64,000 nt of DNA, from assembly GCF_036226605.1 (NCBI RefSeq), contig NZ_CP109000.1, forward strand, positions 6,940,501 through 7,004,500. The letters are read 5' to 3'. The translations under genes and the position numbers were made by a program. The notes beneath the pieces are model-generated. The model searched no databases and was not told the DNA's origin. It was given only the letters and a program-made list of their open reading frames with translations. Source of the DNA: Streptomyces sp. NBC_00704 (GTDB lineage: Bacteria > Actinomycetota > Actinomycetes > Streptomycetales > Streptomycetaceae). The number at the start of each line of letters is the position of its first letter. Position 1 is the stretch's first letter. Below are positions 34,517 through 45,647 of this stretch, one piece after another.

Positions 34517-34586
34517 GGCCGGCGTGAGGTCCGGTCCGAGCCCCGCCGCGGCGTACGATGACAGGCCGTACACGAGGGGTGGGACC

Positions 34587-35162
34587 GTGGACCGTAGTGA
34601 TGTCGGCGCGCTCGTCCGGTCCGCCGTCGACGGTGACACGGCGGCCTGGAAAGCGCTGGTGGACGGGCTGAGCCCGCTGGTGTGGTCGGTGGTGCGCGCA
34701 CACCGGCTCTCGGACGCCGACGGGCACGAGGTCTACCAGACCGTCTGGTTCCGGTTCGCCCAGCACCTGGGGCGGATCCGCGAGCCGCACAAGGCGGGTT
34801 CATGGCTCGCCAGCACCGCGCGCAACGAGTGCCTGAAAGTGATCAAGGGCCTGAAGCGGCTGACGCCGACCGACGATCCCCAGCTGCTCGACCGGGCCAG
34901 CGAGGACCGCACGCCCGAGCAGTCGGTGCTGGACTCGGAGGAGGCGGCCGCGCAGAGCGAGCTGGTCCGCTTCCTCTGGCAGGAGTTCGAGGCGCTCGGC
35001 GAGCGCTGCCGCCAGTTGCTGCGCGTGCTGATCGCCTCGCCGCCGCCCAGCTACCAGGAGGTGTCGGCCGCCCTGGGCATCGCCGTCGGCAGCATCGGAC
35101 CCATGCGCCAGCGATGCCTGCGCCGGCTGCGCGCCCGACTCGACGCACGGGGAGCACGGTGA
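34587..35162 (+). CDS. ECF-type RNA polymerase sigma factor
   Basis: 191 residues from a GTG (34587) with GAGGGGTGGG upstream, 70 nt after the protease stop. Region 2 is visible as LVDGLSPLVWSVVRAH...EVYQTVWFRFAQHL, and region 4 as SYQEVSAALGIAVGSIGPMRQRCLRRLRARL. Region 3 is absent, as in ECF (group 4) factors. A TACGAT at 34554-34559 could be its own -10. It overlaps the downstream small protein gene by 4 bp. It is expected to redirect RNA polymerase to a small regulon; whether it drives the CHAT/protease promoters is testable. Confidence 0.87.
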   Translation: MDRSDVGALVRSAVDGDTAAWKALVDGLSPLVWSVVRAHRLSDADGHEVYQTVWFRFAQHLGRIREPHKAGSWLASTARNECLKVIKGLKRLTPTDDPQLLDRASEDRTPEQSVLDSEEAAAQSELVRFLWQEFEALGERCRQLLRVLIASPPPSYQEVSAALGIAVGSIGPMRQRCLRRLRARLDARGAR

Positions 35163-35692
35163 ACGACATGAACGACGCGAGCGACACGAACGACGCGCAC
35201 GGCGTGAGCGGTGCGGGACAGGACGACCTGTTCGGTGAGACACCCTTCGCCGAGGAGGAGTCGGACCACGACCGGCTGGAGGAGGAGCTGCGCGAGGCCG
35301 GCGCCATCCTGGACCCGGTCCCGGCCGAGCTGCGGCGCGTCGCCATCGAGGCCTACGCGCTGCACGACCTGGACGCCCGCATCGCCGAGCTGACGTTCGA
35401 CTCGCTGGTCGACGCCCTCCCGGTGCGGGGCGCGGCCGACGTGCCGCGGATGCTGACCTTCCACTCCGGCGGACTGACGGTGGACGTCGAGGTGAGCGGC
35501 GACGGACTGCTCGGGCAGCTGCTGCCGCCCCGGTCGGCGGCGATCGAGGTGCTGCACGGCCCCCGGGCCACCGCCGTCCTCACCGCCGACGACATGGGCC
35601 GCTTCTCCTGCGCCGCACCGCCCGCCGGCCCGTTCGCCCTGCGGCTGCGCACGGGCGGCGAGGTCGTGGTGACGGAGTGGCTCCGCGCCTGA
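35159..35692 (+). CDS. Small acidic protein coupled to the ECF sigma factor, possible regulator
   Basis: 177 residues from a GTG within the sigma stop (GTGA overlap; GGGGAGC upstream). The N-terminal 50 residues are Asp/Asn/Glu-rich and probably disordered (NDMNDASDTND). A helix follows (DPVPAELRRVAIEAYALHDLDARIAELTFDSL), then a beta-rich C-terminal half with TFHSGGLTVDVEV. It has no transmembrane segment, zinc-binding anti-sigma motif or catalytic motif. Position suggests a soluble anti-sigma, adaptor or protease substrate for the sigma/S8/CHAT set; that is inference only. Confidence 0.75.
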   Translation: MNDMNDASDTNDAHGVSGAGQDDLFGETPFAEEESDHDRLEEELREAGAILDPVPAELRRVAIEAYALHDLDARIAELTFDSLVDALPVRGAADVPRMLTFHSGGLTVDVEVSGDGLLGQLLPPRSAAIEVLHGPRATAVLTADDMGRFSCAAPPAGPFALRLRTGGEVVVTEWLRA

Positions 35693-35777
35693 ACCCGCGC
35701 GCGCCCGGAAGCACGGCGCCCCCGGAGCAGCTCCGGGGACGCCGCGCGACCCCGTGCGGGGAGGGCCCGGGTGCGGG

Positions 35778-36575
35778 TCAGGCGGTGGCCGCCGTCACCA
35801 GGGCCGCCAGGGCAGAGGCGAGCCGGGGGAGGCCCGGTCCGGCCGGGCCGCCCGGCTCGGTCATGTAGGTGTCCCGGCGGATCTCCACCATCAGCGCGCT
35901 CACGCGGGGGTCCTTGCCGTAGTACTCCAGGGGGACGTACGTGCCCGCGAACGGGCTGTCGAGCCCGGTCTCGCCGAGGCCCGCGAAGGCCTCGCGTGCG
36001 GCGGCGAGCAGCTCCGGCGGGGTGTGGAAGGCGTCGGTGCCCAGGCACACCGGCGGCCGCGGGCCCTCGCCGTGCAGTTCGTAGGGCAGCGGCTCGGCCG
36101 GGTAGGAGTGCACGTCGATGACGACGGCCCGGCCGACGGCGGCCAGCCGGTCGGCCACGGCGTCGGTCATGGCCTGCGCGTACGGCCGGAAGTAGCGGGC
36201 GACGAGCGGCTCGGGATCGGCGCCGTCCGGCCGCAGCGGCTCACGGTGCGTGGTCCGCGTGTAGACGGCGCCCATGCCGACGGCCAGCATCTCCTCGCGG
36301 TCGTCCGGGAACCGCTCCGGGTCGACGACCAGCCGCGACAGCCGGTTCTCGAACCGCCAGGGCGTCAGGGGCGCCGTGCGGGCGGCCTCCTGGGCGATCC
36401 GCGCCGTGTGCGAGTCGGTGATGTGGTCGAGCTCGCGCTCCAGTGCCTCGTCGTCCAGGACGATGCCCGCCCGCACGTCGGCGGGTATCTCCCGCGCCGA
36501 GTGCGGCACATGGAGGATCACGGGCGAGTCGGCGGCGCCCGGCAGGAACGCGAAGGACGGTGCGGCAGGGGTCAT
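35778..36575 (-). CDS. N-formylglutamate amidohydrolase-family protein (HutG-like)
   Basis: 265 residues from ATG 36575. The family features are present: VILHVPHSAREIP near the N-terminus, ITDSHTARIA and VIDVHSYPAEPLPYE with the metal-binding His/Asp/Glu residues, and RRDTYM near the end. The family hydrolyses N-formyl-L-glutamate to glutamate and formate in histidine catabolism; members also act on related N-acyl amino acids. No hut genes are adjacent, so the substrate is tentative. It is divergent from the DUF5713 gene, 87 nt apart. Confidence 0.82.
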   Translation of the reverse strand: MTPAAPSFAFLPGAADSPVILHVPHSAREIPADVRAGIVLDDEALERELDHITDSHTARIAQEAARTAPLTPWRFENRLSRLVVDPERFPDDREEMLAVGMGAVYTRTTHREPLRPDGADPEPLVARYFRPYAQAMTDAVADRLAAVGRAVVIDVHSYPAEPLPYELHGEGPRPPVCLGTDAFHTPPELLAAAREAFAGLGETGLDSPFAGTYVPLEYYGKDPRVSALMVEIRRDTYMTEPGGPAGPGLPRLASALAALVTAATA

Positions 36576-36662
36576 CGGACGGCTCCCGGGGCGTTGTCAG
36601 TGGTGTGGTGCATGATCGGAGACGCCATCACAGCACAACGGCGAACAGGGCGGGGAACCGGC

Positions 36663-37004
36663 ATGGCGGCGACGAACGAGCAGGTCACGGGACACGCGTT
36701 CCTGAAGGCGCTGTACCGGGACGGCTACTACCCGGATCATCTGGTGGACCGGGGCAGGGACATCCTGCTGCGGCTGTGCGAGCGGCTGGAGGCCGAGCGG
36801 CCCGACGGCCTCGACGCGCTGTACGCCCTGACCCGGGCCGCCACCGAGGAGTTCAACGCCTTGCAGGACGCCTTCTGGGAGGCGGACAGCGACATCGAGA
36901 CCGTGGCCCGCGAGGAGATAGCCGAGGACTTCCATTTCGTCGCGCGGGCCTACGGCTTCGAGGACGCCGACGTGGAGGAGCTGATCGCCACCCGCGACTG
37001 GTGA
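36663..37004 (+). CDS. DUF5713-like small protein
   Basis: 113 residues, all-helical and acidic. HAFLKALYRDGYYPDHLVD and the C-terminal EEIAEDFHFVARAYGFEDADVEELIATRDW fit the DUF5713 family I recall. No catalytic site is evident and the role is unknown. ATG 36663 follows GGGGAACC. A 9-bp hairpin begins at the stop codon. Confidence 0.72.
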   Translation: MAATNEQVTGHAFLKALYRDGYYPDHLVDRGRDILLRLCERLEAERPDGLDALYALTRAATEEFNALQDAFWEADSDIETVAREEIAEDFHFVARAYGFEDADVEELIATRDW

Positions 37005-37070
37005 GCGCCGCCGGGCGGGCGGCGCTGACACGGGCCGCGCCCCGGCCGGGCGGTGCCGGTCGGGGCGCGG
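37004..37070. terminator. Two hairpins between convergent genes
   Basis: AGCGCCGCC/GGCGGCGCT (37004-37026) overlaps the end of the DUF5713 gene. A second stem, CCGCGCCCCG/CGGGGCGCGG (37035-37044 with 37061-37070), lies before the convergent isocitrate dehydrogenase stop at 37102. Confidence 0.6.
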
Positions 37071-37101
37071 TCGGTCGGGCGGCCGCTCGGGGCCGCTCGG
37101 G

Positions 37102-39321
<2,220 letters not shown>

Positions 39322-39528
39322 CGGGTGCTCCGCTCCACGTCTGCAACATTGCTCGACATCAAGATATCTCGTGCCCGGGTCCGGCTCGACAGGGGTCTCC
39401 TCACAGCCGCGTCGCCCGAGGGCTCTTCCGCATGCAACCGAAGCGGCCGTTTTCGCGGTCAACGGGGGTAGAGCCTCGACTGACCGACGGCCGGACCGAC
39501 CACCCGGCCGCCCGAGCGAAAGCGGACC

Positions 39529-41070
39529 ATGAGATATCGCAGCAGAGTGACGGCCCCGGCGGCCGCCCTGATCGGCACGGCAGCAGTCCTGGCGGGGGGC
39601 AACGCCGCCCACGCGGACGGGAGGACCGACGGCGCTCCGGCGCCCGAGACCCTCGGGGACCCCGTCTTCCCGAACCTGGGCAACGCGGGCTACCGCGTCT
39701 CCGCCTACCACCTCGACCTCACCTACGACGCGACGACCGCGCTCGTCGACGCCACGGCGACCCTGGAACTGCACACCACGCAGGCCCTCACCCGCCTCTC
39801 CCTCGACTCCCTCGGCCTCGACATACGCACGGTCCGCGTCGACGGCCGCACCGCCGCCTTCGAGCAGGCCGACGAGAAGCTGCGGATCACGCCCGCCCGC
39901 GCGCTGCGCGCACGCGAGCGCGTCACGGTCCGCGTCACGTACACGGCCGACCCGCGGCGCTCCCTCGCGCACACCGCCTGGGTGCCCACGCCGGACGGGT
40001 TCGCGATATGCCCCCAGCCGGACTCGGCGCACACCGTGTTCCCCTGCAACGACCACCCGTCGGACAAGGCGCGCTTCTCGTTCCGCGTCACCGTGCCCAC
40101 GGCCCTGCGCGCCGTCGCGAACGGCACGCTGGTGTGCACCGAGAAACTGGCCGGCGACCGCACCGCCCACACCTACCGCTCCCGCTCGCCTATCGCCACC
40201 GAACTGGTACAGATCACCGTCGGCGACTACGTCGTCAAGGAGCGCCGCGGACCGCACGGGCTGCGCCTGCGCGACGTCGTCCCCACCGCGCGGGCCGAGG
40301 CCCTGGAGCCCGCCCTCGCCCTCACCCCGGGCCACATCGAGTGGCTGGAGGCCCGGCTGGGCGCCTACCCCTTCGAGACGTACGGACTGCTGCCCTGCAA
40401 CTCCGACGACCCGAACGCCTTCGACTTCACCGGCCTGGAGACGCAGACCCTCACCCTCTACAAGCCGAACTTCCTGCTCCAGGCCGAGCCGAAGATCGGC
40501 TCGCACATGATGCACGAGCTGGTCCACTCCTACTTCGGCAACAGCGTCAGCCCCGCCACCTGGGCCGACCTGTGGCTCAACGAGGGCCACGCCGACTTCT
40601 ACGGGCTGCTCTACCGCTACGAGCGCGGCTGGGCGGACTCCCTGGGCCTGACCACCATGGAGGCCCGGATGAAGGACACCTACGCGCGCGGCGACCAGTG
40701 GCGCGCCACCTCCGGCCCGGTCGCCGCGCCGAACGCGGCCGACCTCTTCGACAGCCAGCGCTACCTCGGCGGCGTCCTCGTCCTGTACGCCCTGCGCCAG
40801 CTCATCGGGGAGGAGGCCTTCCACACGGTCGAACGGACCTTCCTGGCCCGCCACCGCGACTCCTCCGCCTCGACGCAGGACTACATCGACGTCGCCTCGC
40901 ACACCTGCGGTCAGGACGTCGCCGGCTTCCTGCGCGACTGGCTGTACGGCACGACGACGCCGAGGATGCCCGGCCATCCGGACTGGACGGTCACCCCGGT
41001 GCCCCCGTCCCTCACCGCACCGCGCCGCCGCACGGACGCGCCCCGGCGCGACAACTCGGCCACGCTCTGA
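39529..41070 (+). CDS. Secreted M1-family zinc metallopeptidase
   Basis: 513 residues. A Sec signal peptide spans about residues 1-30 (hydrophobic core after RVT, cleavage near AHA-DG). The N-terminal beta domain of aminopeptidase-N-like enzymes follows, then the zinc site HELVH with the third ligand Glu 18 residues on (WLNEGHADF). The exopeptidase GAMEN motif is replaced by GLETQT, so classical aminopeptidase specificity may be altered. The protein lacks the large C-terminal helical domain of PepN and is about half its size. Likely an extracellular peptidase. The gene is convergent with the mechanosensitive channel gene. Confidence 0.87.
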   Translation: MRYRSRVTAPAAALIGTAAVLAGGNAAHADGRTDGAPAPETLGDPVFPNLGNAGYRVSAYHLDLTYDATTALVDATATLELHTTQALTRLSLDSLGLDIRTVRVDGRTAAFEQADEKLRITPARALRARERVTVRVTYTADPRRSLAHTAWVPTPDGFAICPQPDSAHTVFPCNDHPSDKARFSFRVTVPTALRAVANGTLVCTEKLAGDRTAHTYRSRSPIATELVQITVGDYVVKERRGPHGLRLRDVVPTARAEALEPALALTPGHIEWLEARLGAYPFETYGLLPCNSDDPNAFDFTGLETQTLTLYKPNFLLQAEPKIGSHMMHELVHSYFGNSVSPATWADLWLNEGHADFYGLLYRYERGWADSLGLTTMEARMKDTYARGDQWRATSGPVAAPNAADLFDSQRYLGGVLVLYALRQLIGEEAFHTVERTFLARHRDSSASTQDYIDVASHTCGQDVAGFLRDWLYGTTTPRMPGHPDWTVTPVPPSLTAPRRRTDAPRRDNSATL

Positions 41071-41086
41071 CCGCGAGCCGCCGCCG

Positions 41087-42184
41087 TCAGTCGTGCAGGG
41101 CGCTCCGCTCGCCCTGCACGACCCCGTCGCCCGTGCGCTGCTGCGGGATGACCACCGAACCCTGCTGAAGGGCCACGGTGCGGGCCGGCGCCGGGATCCG
41201 GATGCCCTCCTCGCGGTAGCGGCGGTGCAGGCGCTTGATGAACTCGTGCTTGATCCGGTACTGGTCGCTGAACTCGCCCACGCCGAGGATGACGGTGAAG
41301 CCGATGCGCGAGTCGCCGAACGTGTGGAAGCGGATGGCGGGTTCGTGATCCGGCACGGCGCCGTCCACGCCCGCCATGACCTCCGCGATCACCTCCGACG
41401 TCACCCGCTCCACGTGCTCCAGATCGCTGTCGTAGGCGACGCCCACCTGCACCAGAACCGTCAACTGCTGCTCGGGACGCATGTAGTTGGTCATGTTCGA
41501 CTTGGCGAGCTGGCCGTTGGGGATGACGACCAGATTGTTGGAGAGCGCGCGCACGGTCGTCTGACGCCAGTTGATGTCCTCGACGTAGCCTTCCTCCCCG
41601 CTGCTCAACTTGATGTAGTCACCGGGCTGGACGGTCTTGGAGGCCAGGATGTGGATGCCCGCGAAGAGGTTCGCGAGGGTGTCCTGGAGGGCCAGCGCCA
41701 CGGCCAGACCGCCGACGCCCAGGGCGGTGAGCAGCGGCGCTATGGAGATCCCCAGCGTCTGGAGCACCACCAGGAAGCCGATCGCCAGGACCAGGATCCG
41801 GGTGATGTTGACGAAGATCGTGGCCGATCCCGCGACCCCGGAACGCGAGGAGGTCACCGACTGCACGAGCCCGGCGACGACCCGCGCCGCCGACACGGTC
41901 ACCACGAAGATCAGCAGCACCGTCAGGGACTGGTTGACCGTGTGCTGGACGGCCTTCTTCAACGGCAGCACCGCCGCCGCGGACGCCGCGCCGCCCGCGA
42001 TCGCCGCCCACGGCACCACGGTGCGCAGCGCGTCCACCATGACGTCGTCGCCGCTCCACCTGGTGCGCTTGGCGTGCTTCGCCAGCCAGCGCAGCAGCGT
42101 CCGGGACAGGAACGCGGCCAACAGGCCGGCGGCCACGGCGATTCCGGCGACGACGCCGTCGTCGAGGGTCAGGGTGCGGTTCAC
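41087..42184 (-). CDS. MscS-family mechanosensitive ion channel
   Basis: 365 residues from a GTG (42184) with GGAGGAGAG upstream. Several N-terminal hydrophobic helices precede the pore-lining Gly/Ala-rich TM3 (GVGGLAVALALQDTLANLFAG), then the cytoplasmic beta domain (VQPGDYIKLSSGEEGYVEDI, WRQTTVRALSNNLVVIPNG). This is the canonical small-conductance channel architecture, opening under membrane tension to release solutes during hypo-osmotic shock. No regulatory domain is fused. It lies alone between convergent and upstream unrelated genes. Confidence 0.92.
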   Translation of the reverse strand: MNRTLTLDDGVVAGIAVAAGLLAAFLSRTLLRWLAKHAKRTRWSGDDVMVDALRTVVPWAAIAGGAASAAAVLPLKKAVQHTVNQSLTVLLIFVVTVSAARVVAGLVQSVTSSRSGVAGSATIFVNITRILVLAIGFLVVLQTLGISIAPLLTALGVGGLAVALALQDTLANLFAGIHILASKTVQPGDYIKLSSGEEGYVEDINWRQTTVRALSNNLVVIPNGQLAKSNMTNYMRPEQQLTVLVQVGVAYDSDLEHVERVTSEVIAEVMAGVDGAVPDHEPAIRFHTFGDSRIGFTVILGVGEFSDQYRIKHEFIKRLHRRYREEGIRIPAPARTVALQQGSVVIPQQRTGDGVVQGERSALHD

Positions 42185-42435
42185 CGCTCTCCTCCGGGAA
42201 GTCGCCGCCTGGACGCGGGGGCTGTCGACGGCCGGATGGGGAGCCGGATGGGGAGTCTCGTCACGATGTCACCTGTTCGGTTCCGGGATGTGCGGTCGCC
42301 CCTCCGGCTCGCTCGCGGAGAGGCGCGACCGCTCATCCTGCCGTATCCGGCACGGGAGTTCGTACCGAGGAACCGGCCGCGGTGGCGCGATCGCACAGCT
42401 CACGGACGTGCTGACGTTCCGCTGTGCGGCCCGGC

Positions 42436-43509
42436 TCAGATGATCTTCATGCGGACCAGCGCCGCCAGCGTCAGCGCGCCCGGCACCAGCGGCAGCCACA
42501 CGGTGATGATGCGGTAGCCGAGGGCCACGGCCGTCGCGGCCGCCACCGGGGCGCCCGCGGCCACCAGCGCCACCACCAGCGCGGCCTCCACCGAACCGAT
42601 CCCGCCCGGCGTCGGCACCAGCGCCACCGCCGCCGTCGCCGCGAGATACACCACCGCCAGGTGCGCCGCCGGCACCGGCAGCCCCAGGGCCCGTCCCACC
42701 GCCGCGAAACCGGCCGCCTGTAGCAGCGGGAACGCCAGGGCGCCGCCCCACAGCGCCAGCACCCGGGCCGGACGGCTGTGCACCGAGCGCGCCTCGGCCA
42801 GCGCGGTGCGCAGGAAGGAGGCCGCCGCCGACCGCAGCCGCCCCGCCAGGGCGAGCACGCACGCAGCCGCCACCGCCAGCACGCCGAGGGCGGCGAGCAA
42901 CGGGCCCAGCGTCCCGTCCGGCAGCAGCGAGCCGAGCCGCAGCGCGTCGGGGAAGACCAGCAGCAGCACCGCCAGCAGGCCCGCCCGGGCGACGCCCTCG
43001 GCCAGCAGGTACAGCGCGAGCGCCGCCGAGGAGCGGGCCAGCGGCACCCCGCACACCGTCATGAACCGCAGGTTGACCGCGCCGGCGCCCAGCCCCGTGG
43101 GCAGCAGATGGTTGGCCGCGCCCGCCGCGAACTGCGTCGCCAGCAGCCGCCGTCCGGGCAGCCGTTCCACGACCGCGCCCTGCCGGGTCACCGCCGCCGC
43201 CACCCAGGTGAGGCAGGTCGCCCCGACCGCCGCCAGCAGCCAGGGCCACTCGGCCCGCCGCAACTGCGCGAACCCGTCGACGAGGACGGACCGGTGCCGC
43301 ACCGCCACCACGACGACGAGCACCAGGGGCACCAGACACAGCACCTGGCGCACCGGCAGCCGCCGGGCCGGCCTGCGCGGCGGGAGCGCGACCGCCGCCG
43401 CACCCGGCGACGGTCTCCGCGCGGCGCCGACGACGGGTCGCGGAAGCGGGGACGTGACGGCAACGGGGGACGTAACAGCAAGCGGGGACGGAGCATTACG
43501 TACTGTCAT
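42436..43509 (-). CDS. LPG-synthase-TM (UPF0104/AglD-like) integral membrane protein
   Basis: 357 residues from ATG 43509 (GAAGGAC upstream). After a basic Pro-rich N-terminus come about eight hydrophobic segments with family landmarks: NHLLPTGLGAGAVNLRF and VPTPGGIGSVEAALVVALV, both typical of the lysylphosphatidylglycerol synthase TM/flippase-like family. Such proteins are thought to move lipid-linked substrates across the membrane. No catalytic synthase domain is fused. It is divergent from the ABC exporter, and repeat DNA lies in the 5' region. Confidence 0.82.
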   Translation of the reverse strand: MTVRNAPSPLAVTSPVAVTSPLPRPVVGAARRPSPGAAAVALPPRRPARRLPVRQVLCLVPLVLVVVVAVRHRSVLVDGFAQLRRAEWPWLLAAVGATCLTWVAAAVTRQGAVVERLPGRRLLATQFAAGAANHLLPTGLGAGAVNLRFMTVCGVPLARSSAALALYLLAEGVARAGLLAVLLLVFPDALRLGSLLPDGTLGPLLAALGVLAVAAACVLALAGRLRSAAASFLRTALAEARSVHSRPARVLALWGGALAFPLLQAAGFAAVGRALGLPVPAAHLAVVYLAATAAVALVPTPGGIGSVEAALVVALVAAGAPVAAATAVALGYRIITVWLPLVPGALTLAALVRMKII

Positions 43510-43559
43510 CGGGTCCTTCGTGTTCGAGGCCGTCGTGTTCGGGGCCGGCGTGTCGGGAG

Positions 43560-43640
43560 CCGTCGGGACAGGCGTGGGGACCGGCAGGGGAACCGGCATG
43601 GGGCCCGGCGTGAGAACCGGCGTGGGAACCGGTGTGGGGA
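43560..43640. repeat. 12-bp-type tandem repeats (GGAACCGGCGTG) in a divergent promoter region
   Basis: GGRACCGGCRTGGG-like units are repeated about six times between the flippase-like gene and the SoxR-like box. They would be in the 5' leader of the flippase gene. Their translation in that frame is a (Thr-Pro-Val-Pro)n run outside the chosen start. Confidence 0.65.
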
Positions 43641-43645
43641 AAACC

Positions 43646-43676
43646 TTGACCTCAACGAAGCTCGAGGTTCTACGGT
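43646..43676 (+). promoter_or_regulatory. SoxR-like MerR-family promoter of the ABC exporter
   Basis: TTGACC (43646-43651) and TACGGT (43671-43676) are separated by 19 nt, the stretched spacing of MerR-type activated promoters. The spacer holds CCTCAA-N6-TCGAGG (43650-43667), one mismatch from the CCTCAA-N6-TTGAGG SoxR half-site pair. A redox-active compound sensed by SoxR would therefore induce the exporter. Confidence 0.65.
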
Positions 43677-43683
43677 CGCTTCC

Positions 43684-45591
43684 ATGAGCATGGACGCCAC
43701 GGCCATGACGCAGTTGTACAGCGTCATGCACGCCCAGCAGGAACACCGCCCCTTCGACCGGGCCACACTTCGCCGCATCGGCGCCTTCGCGCGCCCCCAC
43801 CGCCGCCGCATCGCACTGTTCGTGGTGCTGGGGATGCTGACCGCGCTGCTCGCCGTCGCCACCCCCGTCCTGGCCGGACGGGTCGTCGACGCGATCGTGT
43901 CGCACGGCGACGCGGACACCGTCGTCCGGCTGGCGCTGCTCATCGCGGGCATCGCGGTACTGGAAGCGGGCCTCGGCATCCTGGGCAGGAGGCTCTCGGC
44001 GACGCTCGGGGAGGGACTCATCCTCGATCTGCGCACAGCCGTGTTCGATCATGTGCAGCGGATGCCGGTCGCGTTCTTCACACGTACCCGTACGGGAGCG
44101 CTGGTCTCCCGACTCAACAACGACGTGATCGGCGCCCAGCGCGCCTTCAGCAACACCCTCTCCGGAGTGGTGTCCAACCTGGTCACGCTGATCCTCACCC
44201 TCGCCGTGATGCTCACCCTGTCCTGGCAGGTCACGCTCCTCGCGCTCGCCCTGCTGCCGGTGTTCGTGATCCCGGCGCGGCGCATGGGCCGCCGGATGGC
44301 CGGGATGCAGCGGGAGGCCGCCGCGCTGAACGCGGCGATGGGCACCCGCATGACCGAGCGGTTCTCCGCGCCCGGCGCCACCCTGGTCAAACTGTTCGGC
44401 CGCCCCGAGGAGGAGTCGGCCGAGTTCGCGGCCCGAGCGGCCCGCGTCCGCGACATCGGCGTCCGCACGGCCACCGCCCAGTCGGTCTTCCTCACCGCCC
44501 TGACCCTCGTCTCCGCCCTGGCCCTCGCCCTCGTCTACGGCCTCGGCGGACGCCTCGCCCTGAGCGGTTCCCTGGAACCGGGCGCCGTCGTCGCCCTCGC
44601 CCTGCTCCTCACCCGCCTGTACGCCCCGCTCACCGCACTCGCCGGGGCCCGCGTGGAGGTGATGAGCGCCCTGGTCAGCTTCGAGCGGGTCTTCGAGGTG
44701 CTCGACCTGAAGCCGCTCATCGAGGACAAGCCGGACGCCCGCCAGGTCCCCGAAGGCCCCGTGTCCGTCGAGTTCGACGACGTCCGCTTCGCCTACCCGT
44801 CCGCCGACAAGGTCTCGCTCGCCTCCCTGGAGGAGGTCGCGGTGCTCGACACACGCGGCGGCGAGGAGGTCCTGCACGGCCTCTCCTTCCGCGCCGATCC
44901 CGGGCAGACCGTCGCCCTCGTCGGCTCCTCCGGCGCCGGCAAGTCCACCATCGCCCAGCTCCTGCCCCGGCTGTACGACGTCGACGAGGGCGCCGTCCGC
45001 ATCGGCGGGGTCGACGTCCGGGAACTGAGCGCGGCCTCCCTGCGGGCCACGCTCGGCATGGTCACCCAGGACGGCCACCTCTTCCACGACACCGTCCGCG
45101 CCAACCTCCTGCTCGCCCGGCCCGGGGCCGACGACGACGCCCTGTGGGACGCCCTGCGCCGCTCCCGCCTCGACGACCTCGTCCGCTCCCTGCCCGACGG
45201 CCTCGACACCGTGGTCGGCGAGCGCGGCTACCGGCTCTCCGGCGGCGAACGCCAGCGCATGACCATCGCCCGCCTGCTGCTGGCCGGCCAGCGCGTCGTC
45301 ATCCTCGACGAGGCCACCGCGCACCTCGACAACACCTCCGAGGCCGCCGTCCAGGAAGCCCTCGCCGAGGCCCTCGTGGACCGCACCGCGCTCGTCATCG
45401 CCCACCGTCTGTCGACCGTGCGCGCCGCCGACCTCATCCTCGTCGTGGAAGCCGGACGGATCGTCGAACGCGGCACGCACGAGGAACTCCTCGCCGACGG
45501 CGGACGGTACGCGGAGCTGTACCGCACGCAGTTCGCGCAGCCGGGGACGGCCCAGGCCGCGGAGCCCGCCACCGAGGCCGCCGCCCTCTGA
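43684..45591 (+). CDS. ABC multidrug/lipid exporter, fused TMD-NBD
   Basis: 635 residues from ATG 43684. Six transmembrane helices lie in residues ~45-330, then an ATPase domain with Walker A GSSGAGKST, signature LSGGERQ, Walker B VVILDEAT and the switch His in IAHRLS. Half-transporter architecture implies a homodimer. An extra loop, SADKVSLASLEEVAVLDTRGG, precedes the NBD beta-core. Its promoter carries a SoxR-like box; the S. coelicolor SoxR regulon, as I recall it, includes an ABC exporter (SCO7008), so export of redox-active antibiotics is a reasonable role. No adjacent soxR is seen. Confidence 0.92.
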   Translation: MSMDATAMTQLYSVMHAQQEHRPFDRATLRRIGAFARPHRRRIALFVVLGMLTALLAVATPVLAGRVVDAIVSHGDADTVVRLALLIAGIAVLEAGLGILGRRLSATLGEGLILDLRTAVFDHVQRMPVAFFTRTRTGALVSRLNNDVIGAQRAFSNTLSGVVSNLVTLILTLAVMLTLSWQVTLLALALLPVFVIPARRMGRRMAGMQREAAALNAAMGTRMTERFSAPGATLVKLFGRPEEESAEFAARAARVRDIGVRTATAQSVFLTALTLVSALALALVYGLGGRLALSGSLEPGAVVALALLLTRLYAPLTALAGARVEVMSALVSFERVFEVLDLKPLIEDKPDARQVPEGPVSVEFDDVRFAYPSADKVSLASLEEVAVLDTRGGEEVLHGLSFRADPGQTVALVGSSGAGKSTIAQLLPRLYDVDEGAVRIGGVDVRELSAASLRATLGMVTQDGHLFHDTVRANLLLARPGADDDALWDALRRSRLDDLVRSLPDGLDTVVGERGYRLSGGERQRMTIARLLLAGQRVVILDEATAHLDNTSEAAVQEALAEALVDRTALVIAHRLSTVRAADLILVVEAGRIVERGTHEELLADGGRYAELYRTQFAQPGTAQAAEPATEAAAL

Positions 45592-45647
45592 ACACGACGC
45601 CACCGCCCGCCCGCCCGCGCCGGACGGCCCCAAGGCCAAGGGCACGC

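Noticed and set aside
34587..35692. Classical sigma/anti-sigma pair with membrane anti-sigma
   Set aside because: The downstream protein has no transmembrane helix and no HXXXCXXC zinc motif; at most a soluble regulator of unknown type.
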